Assembly: GCF_014202475.1 (NCBI RefSeq)
Contig: NZ_JACHGV010000003.1
Span: 1 to 64,000 of the forward strand
Source of the DNA: Streptomyces paradoxus
Lineage (GTDB): Bacteria > Actinomycetota > Actinomycetes > Streptomycetales > Streptomycetaceae
Direction of reading: 5' to 3'
Length of the DNA: 64,000 nt
Positions 50,215-58,345 of this stretch are shown here, one piece after another. A program made the position numbers and the translations under genes. The notes beneath the pieces are model-generated. The model was not told the DNA's origin. It worked only from the letters and a program-made list of their open reading frames with translations, and did not search any database. Every line of letters begins with the position of its first letter. Position 1 is the first letter of the stretch.

Positions 50215-51507
50215 ATGCGCGCTCTCTCCCGCAGGGGAATGCTCGGACTCGGCGCGGGAGCCGCCGCCGCTGTCTCGCTCGCCGGATGCGGCGGGCTCAC
50301 GGGCTCGGACGACTCCGGCCATGCCGACGGTTCCGGCGGCGACTCCGTACAGGGCGGATCGAAGCCGAAGCCCACCGCCCGGCCCATCGGCGACGGCTCC
50401 ACCGCCCACACCGGCAGGCAGCCCCACCAGCCCGGCAAGCCCGAGCCGCTGGAGCCGGGGCAGACCCCGCCGCAGTTCGTCGTGTTCTCCTGGGACGGCG
50501 CCGGCGAGGTCGGCAACGGCCTCTTCCCGCGCTTCCTGGACCTCGCCAAGGAGCACGGCGCGAGCATGACCTTCTTCCTGTCCGGGCTGTACCTGCTGCC
50601 CGAGTCGAAGAAGCGCCTCTACAACCCGCCGAACAACCCGCGCGGCGCCTCCGACATCGGCTACCTCACCGACGAGCACGTCAAGGACACGCTGAAGAAC
50701 GTCCGCCGGGCGTGGCTGGAGGGCCACGAGATCGGCACCCACTTCAACGGGCACTTCTGCGGAGAGTCCTACGGCTCGGTCAAGAACTGGACGCCCCGGC
50801 AGTGGCGCAGTGAGATCGACCAGGCGAAGTCCTTCGTGAAGGAGTGGCGCACCAACACCGGCTGGACCGACCTGCCGCCGCTGCCGTTCGATTACGACAA
50901 GGAGCTCGTCGGCGGCCGTACGCCCTGCCTGCTCGGGCAGGACAACCTGCTGCCCACCGCGCGCGAGCTCGGCTGGCGTTACGACGCCTCCTCGCCCGGC
51001 GGCCTCCAGGTCTGGCCCACCAAGCGCCAGGGCATCTGGGACCTGCCCCTCCAGCAGATACCTTTCCCCGGCCGCGGCTTCGAGGTCCTGTCCATGGACT
51101 ACAACATGCTGGCCAACCAGTCCCTCAACACCACGAAGGCCCCGGCCCACAACTACCCGGGCTGGCGGAAGCAGTCGGCGCAGGCGTACATCCAGGGTTT
51201 CAAGCGGGCATACGAGACAAACCGGGCACCGCTCTTCATCGGCAACCACTTCGAGCAGTGGAACGGCGGCATCTACATGGACGCCGTCGAGGAGGCCTTC
51301 AAGTACATCGCCCGGGAGAAGGAGAAGGGCGCGGATGTGCGTCTCGTCTCCTTCCGGCAGTTCGCCGACTGGCTGGACGTGCAGAAGCCCGAGGTGCTCG
51401 ACAAGCTCCGCACCCTCGGCGTCGGGCAGCAGCCGGCCGGTGGCTGGCGGGAGTTCACCGGCAAGGCCTCCACACCCAGCGAAGACGCCTCGCAGAACGC
51501 CGCCTGA
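50215..51507 (+). CDS. Secreted polysaccharide-deacetylase-like lipoprotein
   Basis: A 430-residue exported protein: MRALSRRGMLGLGAGAAAAV leads to the lipobox LAGC, with an RR pair before the hydrophobic core that suggests Tat export. A Pro-rich linker precedes a NodB-like fold: FVVFSWDGAGEVGNGLFPRFL, MTFFLSGLYLLPE, EGHEIGTHFNGHFCG (HxxxxxH metal pair) and LSMDYNMLANQSLN. It probably deacetylates a cell-wall polymer, although some homologues appear inactive. ATG 50215 gives a clean signal peptide; a longer frame to 50080 lacks coding character. It lies just upstream of the cytochrome c maturation genes. Confidence 0.8.
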   Translation: MRALSRRGMLGLGAGAAAAVSLAGCGGLTGSDDSGHADGSGGDSVQGGSKPKPTARPIGDGSTAHTGRQPHQPGKPEPLEPGQTPPQFVVFSWDGAGEVGNGLFPRFLDLAKEHGASMTFFLSGLYLLPESKKRLYNPPNNPRGASDIGYLTDEHVKDTLKNVRRAWLEGHEIGTHFNGHFCGESYGSVKNWTPRQWRSEIDQAKSFVKEWRTNTGWTDLPPLPFDYDKELVGGRTPCLLGQDNLLPTARELGWRYDASSPGGLQVWPTKRQGIWDLPLQQIPFPGRGFEVLSMDYNMLANQSLNTTKAPAHNYPGWRKQSAQAYIQGFKRAYETNRAPLFIGNHFEQWNGGIYMDAVEEAFKYIAREKEKGADVRLVSFRQFADWLDVQKPEVLDKLRTLGVGQQPAGGWREFTGKASTPSEDASQNAA

Positions 51508-51573
51508 AATGCGGTTTTCCACCCGCAAGGGGGGTGGGCGAGACCCCCAGAACGGGCATGCGAAACTTTTCAC

Positions 51574-52221
51574 ATGAGTGCCGACAGCGCCCCCCAGCGT
51601 TCGAACCGCACGACCCGTGCCGCCGAGCGCACCCGCCGTGTCCGCCGTAGCGCCGCCTTGACCGCCGGTCTCGCCGCGACCGCGCTGCTCGTCACCGCGT
51701 GCGGCTCCGGCGGCACCTCCGGCGGGGGCGGCAACACCAACTTCGTCACCGGCACCGACGGCATCGCCACGGCCGCCAAGGGCGAGCGCACCCCGGCGCC
51801 CGACCTCTCCGGCAAGACCATCGCCGGCAAGACCCTCGACGTCGCCGACTACAAGGGCAAGGTCGTCGTCCTCAACGTCTGGGGTTCCTGGTGCAACCCC
51901 TGCCGCGCCGAGGCCAAGTACTTCGCGAAGGTCTCCAAGGAGTACGCCGGCAAGGGCGTGCAGTTCGTCGGCATCAACACCCGCGACACCTCCACCGGCG
52001 CCGCCCTCGCGTTCGAGAAGGACTGGGGCATCACCTACCCCAGCCTCTACGACCCGACCGGCAAGCTGCTGCTGCGCTTCAAGAAGGGCACGCTCAACCC
52101 GCAGGCGATCCCCTCCACGCTCATCCTCGACCGCAACGGCAAGATCGCGGCCCGTTCGCTGTCCGCGCTCAGCGAGGAACGGCTGCTGAAGATGCTCAAG
52201 CCTGTCGTCGCCGAGAAGTGA
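51574..52221 (+). CDS. resA: TlpA/ResA thiol-disulfide oxidoreductase
   Basis: A 215-residue exported thioredoxin-fold protein. After the basic N-terminus (TRRVRRSAALTAGLAATALL) a lipobox VTACGSG is present, so it is a lipoprotein. The redox site is VWGSWCNPCRAEAKYF (Cys107, Cys110), and the cis-Pro region is AIPSTLILDRNGK. In system II it reduces apocytochrome c haem-binding cysteines, with electrons from CcdA. ATG 51574 follows a short gap after the deacetylase. It leads the ccdA-resB-ccsB genes with 13-base spacing. Confidence 0.93.
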   Translation: MSADSAPQRSNRTTRAAERTRRVRRSAALTAGLAATALLVTACGSGGTSGGGGNTNFVTGTDGIATAAKGERTPAPDLSGKTIAGKTLDVADYKGKVVVLNVWGSWCNPCRAEAKYFAKVSKEYAGKGVQFVGINTRDTSTGAALAFEKDWGITYPSLYDPTGKLLLRFKKGTLNPQAIPSTLILDRNGKIAARSLSALSEERLLKMLKPVVAEK

Positions 52222-52234
52222 GCGGAGTAGTGAC

Positions 52235-53008
52235 GTGAGCGCAGTCACCACGCTCGCCGCGGTCGCGGACCCCAACGGCACGGTGCTCAACGGCGCCCTG
52301 CTCGTGGCCCTGCCGATCGCGCTGCTCGGCGGACTCGTCTCCTTCTTCTCCCCGTGCGTCCTGCCGCTCGTGCCCGGTTATCTGTCCTATGTGACGGGGG
52401 TCGCCGGAACCGACCTCGCCGAGGCGCGGCGCGGCCGGATGGTGGCGGGCGCCTCCCTGTTCGTGGTCGGCTTCACCGCCGTGTTCGTCTCCGGCGGGGC
52501 CCTGTTCGGCTACTTCGGGCAGACGCTCCAGGAGCAGCAGGGCGTCCTGTCCAAGGTGCTCGGCGTCCTCATGATCCTCATGGGCGTCTTCTTCATGGGC
52601 CTGATGCCCTGGCTCACCCAGCGGGAGTTCCGCTTCCACCGGCGGCCCGTCGCCGGGCTGGCCGGCGCGCCCCTGCTCGGGGCGCTGTTCGGCATCGGCT
52701 GGACGCCCTGCATCGGCCCCACCCTCGCCTCCGTGCAGGCGCTCGCCATCGACCAGGCCAGCGCCGGGCGCGGAGCCGTCCTGACCATCGCGTACTGTCT
52801 GGGCCTGGGCGTGCCCTTCGTGCTCGCCGCGGTCGCCTTCCGCAAGGCCCTCGGAGCCTTCGGCTGGATCAAGCGCCACTACGTCTGGGTGATGCGGATC
52901 GGCGGCATCATGATGATCGTGACCGGTCTGCTCCTGCTGACCGGCGCGTGGGACCGCATCGTGCAGGAGATGCAGGTCTGGTCCGACGGCTTCACTGTGG
53001 GGATCTGA
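52235..53008 (+). CDS. ccdA: Cytochrome c biogenesis protein CcdA
   Basis: A 257-residue polytopic membrane protein with six helices that moves reducing equivalents from cytoplasmic thioredoxin to ResA. The redox cysteines are in FFSPCVLPLVPGYLSY (about residue 40) and IGWTPCIGPTLASV (about 155). GTG 52235 lies 13 bases after resA, and resB follows 3 bases after the stop. Confidence 0.95.
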   Translation: MSAVTTLAAVADPNGTVLNGALLVALPIALLGGLVSFFSPCVLPLVPGYLSYVTGVAGTDLAEARRGRMVAGASLFVVGFTAVFVSGGALFGYFGQTLQEQQGVLSKVLGVLMILMGVFFMGLMPWLTQREFRFHRRPVAGLAGAPLLGALFGIGWTPCIGPTLASVQALAIDQASAGRGAVLTIAYCLGLGVPFVLAAVAFRKALGAFGWIKRHYVWVMRIGGIMMIVTGLLLLTGAWDRIVQEMQVWSDGFTVGI

Positions 53009-53011
53009 TCG

Positions 53012-54754
53012 ATGAGCAAGACCACCGCCTCCGACCCGGCCCCCTCCGCCGCCGAGGACCAGGAGCTGGGCGACGCCGGCTCCCAGCTGTCCACCGCCCC
53101 CAAGGAGGACGCGCCCAACCTCCCCGCCCTGGGCGTCATCGGCTGGGCCCGCTGGTTCTGGCGGCAGCTGACCTCCATGCGGGTCGCGCTCCTGCTGCTC
53201 CTGCTGCTGTCCCTCGGCGCGATTCCCGGCTCGCTCATCCCGCAGTCCGGCCAGGACGAGACGAAGGTCGCCGACTTCCGCAAGGGCAACCCGACCCTCG
53301 GCGACATCTACGACAAGCTCGGCCTGTTCCACGTCTACAGCTCGGTGTGGTTCTCCGCGATCTACATCCTGCTGTTCGTCTCCCTCATCGGCTGCATCGT
53401 GCCCCGCACCTGGCAGTTCGTCGGCCAGCTGCGGGGCCTGCCGCCCGGCGCGCCCCGGCGGCTGAACCGGCTGCCCGCGCACACCACCTGGCGCACCACG
53501 GCCGAACCGGAGCAGGTCCACCAGGCCGCCCTGGCCCTGCTGAAGAAGCGCCGCTTCCGCGCCCACCTCACCGGGGACGCCGTCGCCGCCGAGAAGGGCT
53601 ACCTGCGCGAGCTGGGCAACCTCGTCTTCCACATCGCCCTCATCGTGATGCTGATCGCCTTCGCCTGGGGCCAGCTCTTCAAGTCCGAGGGCAACAAGCT
53701 CGTCGTCGAGGGTGACGGCTTCTCCAACACCCTCACCCAGTACGACGACTTCAAGTCCGGCAACCTCTTCACCTCCGACGACCTGGTGCCGTTCAGCTTC
53801 AACCTGAAGAAGTTCACCGGCACCTACGAGCGCACCGGCCCCAACAAGGGCACCCCCCGCGTCTACAAGGCCGACCTCACGTACAGCGCGGGCCCCTACG
53901 GCAAGGACGAGAAGACCACCGTCGAGGTCAACCACCCGCTGGAGATCGGCGACTCCAAGGTCTACCTCGTCAGCCACGGCTACGCCCCGGTCATCACCGT
54001 CCGCGACGCCCAGGGCAAGGTCGTCTTCGACGACGCCGTACCGCTGCTGCCGCTGGACGCCAACGTCACCTCCTCCGGCGTCGTCAAGGTCCTCGACGGC
54101 TACCGCAACGCCCAGGGCAAGAAGGAGCAGCTGGGCTTCAACGCCTTCTTCGTGCCGACGTTCGGCGGCTCCGCCAGCGGCACGATGCTGTCGCAGTTCC
54201 CCGCGCTGGACAATCCGCTGCTCGCGCTGTCCGCCTACCACGGCGACCTCGGGGCCGACTCGGGCATCCCGCAGAGCGTGTACCAGATGGACCGGACGAA
54301 CATGAAGGAGTTCAAGGACTCCCAGGGCAAGCTGTTCAAGAAGCTGCTGAAGCCCGGCGAGACCATGAAGCTCCCGAACGGCGCCGGTTCGGTCACCTTC
54401 GGCAAGGACATCAAGGAGTGGGCCGGCTTCCAGGTCGTCCAGCAGCCCGGCAGCGGCTGGGCCCTCGCCGGTGCCCTCGCCGCGATCGGCGGCCTCGCCG
54501 CCTCCCTGTTCATCCAGCGCCGCCGCGTCTGGGTGCGCGCGGTCAAGGGCGCCGACGGCGTCACCGTCGTCGAGATGGCCGGCCTCGGCCGCAGCGAGTC
54601 CGCGAAGGTCCCCGAGGAACTGGGCGACCTCGCCGGGACTCTCTACGAGCAGGCTCCGGGCGCGCCCGCCCCCGACGACCCCGCAGATTCCCCCGACCCC
54701 GCCCAGGAGCCGGGTACCGAAACCCCCGTACCTGCCGAAGGGGCTGAGAAGTGA
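53012..54754 (+). CDS. resB: Cytochrome c biogenesis protein ResB
   Basis: A 580-residue membrane protein, the system II haem-delivery and ligation partner of CcsB. It has an acidic N-terminus, helices at LTSMRVALLLLLLLSLGAIP, SSVWFSAIYILLFVSLIGC and NLVFHIALIVMLIAFAWGQL, then a large extracytoplasmic domain with the GDGF and YAPVITV segments. A final helix (GWALAGALAAIGGLAASLFI) and an Asp/Pro/Glu tail end it. ATG 53012 lies 3 bases after ccdA. It overlaps ccsB by 4 bases. Confidence 0.94.
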   Translation: MSKTTASDPAPSAAEDQELGDAGSQLSTAPKEDAPNLPALGVIGWARWFWRQLTSMRVALLLLLLLSLGAIPGSLIPQSGQDETKVADFRKGNPTLGDIYDKLGLFHVYSSVWFSAIYILLFVSLIGCIVPRTWQFVGQLRGLPPGAPRRLNRLPAHTTWRTTAEPEQVHQAALALLKKRRFRAHLTGDAVAAEKGYLRELGNLVFHIALIVMLIAFAWGQLFKSEGNKLVVEGDGFSNTLTQYDDFKSGNLFTSDDLVPFSFNLKKFTGTYERTGPNKGTPRVYKADLTYSAGPYGKDEKTTVEVNHPLEIGDSKVYLVSHGYAPVITVRDAQGKVVFDDAVPLLPLDANVTSSGVVKVLDGYRNAQGKKEQLGFNAFFVPTFGGSASGTMLSQFPALDNPLLALSAYHGDLGADSGIPQSVYQMDRTNMKEFKDSQGKLFKKLLKPGETMKLPNGAGSVTFGKDIKEWAGFQVVQQPGSGWALAGALAAIGGLAASLFIQRRRVWVRAVKGADGVTVVEMAGLGRSESAKVPEELGDLAGTLYEQAPGAPAPDDPADSPDPAQEPGTETPVPAEGAEK

Positions 54755-55833
54755 CTCTCGCCGCCGCCACGAACGAAAACCTCGCGCAGATCAGCAACGT
54801 GCTGATCTACTCCGCGATGGCCGTCTACACCCTGGCCTTTTTCGCGTACATCGCCGAATGGCTCTTCGGCAGCCGCAGCAAGGTCGCCCGGACCGCCGCC
54901 GCGCTCACCACCAAGGCGGACGCCAAGAAGGCGGCCCCGGCCGTCACCGTGAACCAGGCCGGCGGCACCGCCGTGCTGGAGCGGCCGAAGGTCACCGTGC
55001 GGGCCGCGGCCGGCCGGCGTGACGTGCCGGACGGGCCCGGGGCGCACGGTGGGGACGAGCAGGGCGACCTGTACGGCCGGATCGCCATCTCCCTCACGGT
55101 GCTCGCCTTCCTGGTCGAGTTCGGCGGTGTCCTCACCCGCGCCCTGTCGGTGGAGCGGGCGCCGTGGGGCAACATGTACGAGTTCAACATCACGTTCTCC
55201 ACGGTCGCGGTCGGCGTGTACCTCGGGCTGCTGGCGCTGAAGAAGAACGTGCGCTGGCTGGGCCTGTTCCTGATCACCTCGGTCCTGCTCGACCTGGGCC
55301 TCGCGGTCACGGTCCTCTACACCGCAAGCGACCAGCTGGTCCCGGCGCTGCACTCGTACTGGCTGTACATCCACGTCTCGACGGCCATCTTCTGCGGCGC
55401 GGTCTTCTACGTCGGCGCGGTCGGCACCATCCTGTACCTGTTCAAGGACTCCTACGAGAGCAAGCTCGCGAGCGGCGGCACGCCCGGCACCTTCGCGACC
55501 TCCGTCCTGGAGCGGCTGCCCTCCTCCGCCTCCCTCGACAAGTTCTCCTACCGCGTCAACGCGGCCGTGTTCCCGCTGTGGACGTTCACGATCATCGCGG
55601 GCGCCATCTGGGCGGGCGACGCCTGGGGCCGCTACTGGGGCTGGGACCCGAAGGAGACCTGGTCCTTCATCACCTGGGTCGCCTACGCCTGCTACCTGCA
55701 CGCCCGCGCGACCGCCGGCTGGAAGGGCCGCAAGGCCGCCTACCTGGCCCTCATCGCCTTCGGCTGCTGGCTGTTCAACTACTACGGCGTGAACATCTTC
55801 GTCTCCGGCAAGCACTCGTACGCGGGCGTGTGA
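54751..55833 (+). CDS. ccsB: Cytochrome c biogenesis protein CcsB (CcsA)
   Basis: A 360-residue eight-helix membrane protein. The haem-binding WWD motif is WAGDAWGRYWGWDPKETWSF (about residues 287-306), and periplasmic His residues lie in LHSYWLYIHVS and the C-terminal GKHSYAGV. With ResB it forms the synthase that attaches haem to CXXCH apocytochromes. A Gly/Ala/Arg-rich loop with 40 extra residues (VNQAGGTAVLERPKVTVRAA) follows the first helix. It ends the resA-ccdA-resB-ccsB operon and converges on the condensation gene with 22 bases between stops. Confidence 0.95.
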   Translation: MTLAAATNENLAQISNVLIYSAMAVYTLAFFAYIAEWLFGSRSKVARTAAALTTKADAKKAAPAVTVNQAGGTAVLERPKVTVRAAAGRRDVPDGPGAHGGDEQGDLYGRIAISLTVLAFLVEFGGVLTRALSVERAPWGNMYEFNITFSTVAVGVYLGLLALKKNVRWLGLFLITSVLLDLGLAVTVLYTASDQLVPALHSYWLYIHVSTAIFCGAVFYVGAVGTILYLFKDSYESKLASGGTPGTFATSVLERLPSSASLDKFSYRVNAAVFPLWTFTIIAGAIWAGDAWGRYWGWDPKETWSFITWVAYACYLHARATAGWKGRKAAYLALIAFGCWLFNYYGVNIFVSGKHSYAGV

Positions 55834-55855
55834 CGCGCCTCCTGAGCAGCGGTGG

Positions 55856-57253
55856 TCAGCCCTGCCGGGCGACGCTCGTGATCACCTCCCGCAGTCGGGT
55901 CGCGTACCGGGACACGTTCTTGTGCGCGATCTCGGTGTCCGGATAGCGGCAGGCGAACCACAGACCCTCGTGGAGTCTGTTGACCCAGACGCAGACCCGG
56001 TCGCCGTACGAGACCCTGACCAGTCCGTAGACCTTCTGCTCGGCCCACCGCTCGGAGCCGGGGATGTCGCGGGCGTCGAGGTAGGACACCAGGGAGTACA
56101 GGTCGGGAGACGTGGGGCGGAAGTCCGTTCCGATCAGCCGGAGCACCCGTTCGAGGGGTGTGCGGGCCAGCCGCCGGTTGGCGCGCAGCTCGGCGCGTGC
56201 GTTCTCCAGGGCTCCGTGGAAGTCATGGACCTCCGCCAGCGGGATCTCGACCGGTGCCCCGCCGACGTACCAGCCCACGGAGTCCGACAACCGTGACGTC
56301 ACCCGGGTGTGGAACGGCACGATGGTGCGGAAGACGGGCTCCCCGTCGATCTCGTGGAGGATGAGCGCAGTGGCCGCCAGTACGCCGACCACGCTGCCGC
56401 CGTAGGGCCGGCAGTGCGCCTCGAACGCGTCGGCGTCGTCGGCGTCCACCAGTGGCTCGCACAGCGCCTTCTGCCGGGGCAGCCCGCCGTCGGGATCCAG
56501 CCCGAGATCGACGGGGAAGTTCGGCAGCTGCCCCTCGCAGTTCTTGATGAACTCCCGCCAGCGGACCACGATGTCATGGTCCTCGCTGAGCTTGTCCGCG
56601 TCCGCCCGTTCGGCCTGGCAGAAGTCGACGTAGCTGGCGACGGGTTCCTGCCCCGGGGAGCGGCCCGCCCCGACCGCCGCATAGAGCTCATGCAGGGCGG
56701 CGGGGATGTTCTGGAGTGAGTAGGCGTCGACGTTGCTGTGGTCGAAGGCCATGTACACGCTGGTGCTGTCGTCCCGGACGACCGCCGCGTAGATGAAGTT
56801 GGGCCACCGGAGTGCGTCCGCCGCGGTGTCGAACCGCTTCTGGAGATGCTCGGCCAGCGCTGTCTCGTCCGTGAAGTCGCCGATCTCCTCCCGGTGCAGC
56901 CGCACGTCCTCGCTGCCGAGGGTGAACCGGGCGATCTCGTCGCCGGGCGGCCCGGACCAGGCGAAGCCGCTGCGCAGCGTCTCGTGCCGCAGCGTCCAGG
57001 CGTGCAGCGCGCCCTGGAGGACGTCCAGTTCCGCCCGGCCGGGGAGATCGAAACACACGCCGATCCAGGTCGGTACGAACAACCCGTCCTCACGTACGGA
57101 CCGGGAGGTTCTGATGTGCGACTCCTGGATGTAGGCCGGGGGTCTGCGGTCCTCGGGCAAGCCCTTCACCGTCGCGGCGGCCGCTGGATCGAGTGTCCAC
57201 TCCACGAGCCGTCCCGGTCGTACCTCACAGTGTCGGATGTCCGTCAAGCGCAC
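55856..57253 (-). CDS. Stand-alone condensation-domain (CoA-dependent acyltransferase fold) protein
   Basis: A 465-residue protein with the fold of NRPS condensation domains. The HHxxxDG equivalent reads AFDHSNVDAYS (about residues 167-177): the first His is Asp but the catalytic His and Asp remain. Other C-domain features are HAWTLRHETLRSGF (early helix), DFTDETALAEHLQKRF, SVGWYVGGAPVEIPL, and FRPTSPDLYSLVSYLDARDIPGSE (latch region). No adenylation or carrier domains are in the window. It may transfer or esterify an acyl group outside an assembly line. GTG 57253 has GGAG about 7 bases upstream. Confidence 0.75.
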   Translation of the reverse strand: MRLTDIRHCEVRPGRLVEWTLDPAAAATVKGLPEDRRPPAYIQESHIRTSRSVREDGLFVPTWIGVCFDLPGRAELDVLQGALHAWTLRHETLRSGFAWSGPPGDEIARFTLGSEDVRLHREEIGDFTDETALAEHLQKRFDTAADALRWPNFIYAAVVRDDSTSVYMAFDHSNVDAYSLQNIPAALHELYAAVGAGRSPGQEPVASYVDFCQAERADADKLSEDHDIVVRWREFIKNCEGQLPNFPVDLGLDPDGGLPRQKALCEPLVDADDADAFEAHCRPYGGSVVGVLAATALILHEIDGEPVFRTIVPFHTRVTSRLSDSVGWYVGGAPVEIPLAEVHDFHGALENARAELRANRRLARTPLERVLRLIGTDFRPTSPDLYSLVSYLDARDIPGSERWAEQKVYGLVRVSYGDRVCVWVNRLHEGLWFACRYPDTEIAHKNVSRYATRLREVITSVARQG

Positions 57254-57480
57254 GAGGTGTCTCCGTTCGCGGATGGGATGCCCCGATCTGGATGTGCCGT
57301 GGCGGTGAACAGCCCACACCGGATTCCCCGAAGGGTCAGTCGAACGGATGGCACCCCACGGCGACAGGGTGGTCACCACCGTCGGGCCTTGGTACGCACG
57401 CCCGTCGCCCCGGACCAGCTGACCTGGACCATGGTGGTGTGCGATGTGGCGTCAAGTGCCGCGCCGATGGCCGGAGCCGG

Positions 57481-58263
57481 CTACCGCGCAGCCGAGCCGG
57501 GTCCCGGCGCATCTGCTGTCGATCCTGTCGTCGTCCCGGCTGCGGTGAGCCCGTCGGAGCAGGCGTCCAGGTACGTGTGCAGGGCGGCCGCGCCCTCGAT
57601 CATGAGCCTGGTGCGGGCCGTCAGCGCCTCCCCGCGGGACGCCACGGCTGCCCGCAGCGCCGCACTGCCGCCCTCCCGCCGCAGCCCTTCCAGCACCGGC
57701 CTGATCTGGTCGAACAGGTAGTGGCTGCGGCGCAGGGTGTGCACGAGCCGGGCGTCGCGCACATCGGCCGGCGTGTAGCTCCGGTAGTCCGTCCCGCGCT
57801 CGCGCCCCGGCGTGAGCAGCCCGGCCCCCTCCCACACCCGCAGCGCGGAGGTCCGTACGCCCAGCAGCACCGCCACCTCGCCGATGCGCAGCGCGCCCGG
57901 GCGCGGCAGCGGGGCGGGTGGTTCGGCCGCGAGCAGTTCCAGGGCCTCGCTCGCCGCCCGCAGGGACACCCGCTCCTCGTGCAGGGCGGCATGCGCGGCG
58001 TCGACCAGCGCGAGCGCGCCCGGGACGTCCCCCGTGTGCAGGGTCCGCATGATGTCCGCCGCCGTCACCGGGCCGTACCCCCGCATCAGCGTCCGGTAGG
58101 CCAGCAGCGCACCGCGGTGGACCTCCCCGAAGACGCGGTAGCCGGACGCGGTCCGCGCGGCCGGCGGGAGCACACCGGCGTCCTCGTAGTTGCGGATCTG
58201 CTGCGGCGAGACACCGGCCAGCCGGGCCAGGTCGACGGGGCGGAGGCGGCGGTCGTTCGTCAT
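57481..58263 (-). CDS. MerR-family regulator with two HTH domains
   Basis: A 260-residue protein with two MerR-type winged helices. The first (residues 8-45, LARLAGVSPQQIRNYEDAGVLPP, then YRVFGEVHRGALLAY) is followed by a coiled region. The second (about 126-165) reads RIGEVAVLLGVRTSALRVWEGAGLL, then YRSYTPADVRDARLVHTLRR. Most MerR proteins have one. The C-terminal part has SHYLFDQIRPVLEGLRR and a Thr/Gly/Pro tail. It is divergent from the UvrA-like gene with an 82-base gap, so it very likely controls that gene through the dyad at 58306-58341. Confidence 0.82.
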   Translation of the reverse strand: MTNDRRLRPVDLARLAGVSPQQIRNYEDAGVLPPAARTASGYRVFGEVHRGALLAYRTLMRGYGPVTAADIMRTLHTGDVPGALALVDAAHAALHEERVSLRAASEALELLAAEPPAPLPRPGALRIGEVAVLLGVRTSALRVWEGAGLLTPGRERGTDYRSYTPADVRDARLVHTLRRSHYLFDQIRPVLEGLRREGGSAALRAAVASRGEALTARTRLMIEGAAALHTYLDACSDGLTAAGTTTGSTADAPGPGSAAR

Positions 58264-58305
58264 CGATTTGAAGGTTACGGCAGGAAAAGGGGCCGTGGAA
58301 GCCTC

Positions 58306-58341
58306 TCAAGTCTCAACAGAGCACTTAAATGGAAGACTTGA
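58306..58341. promoter_or_regulatory. Dyad operator between MerR-type regulator and UvrA-like gene
   Basis: TCAAGTCT (58306-58313) and AGACTTGA (58334-58341) form a perfect 8-bp inverted repeat with a 20-base spacer. TTAAAT at 58325 could be the minus-10 of the UvrA-like gene, and the dyad would lie over the spacer region as MerR sites do. It ends 4 bases before the UvrA-like ATG. Confidence 0.7.
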
Positions 58342-58345
58342 AGGA

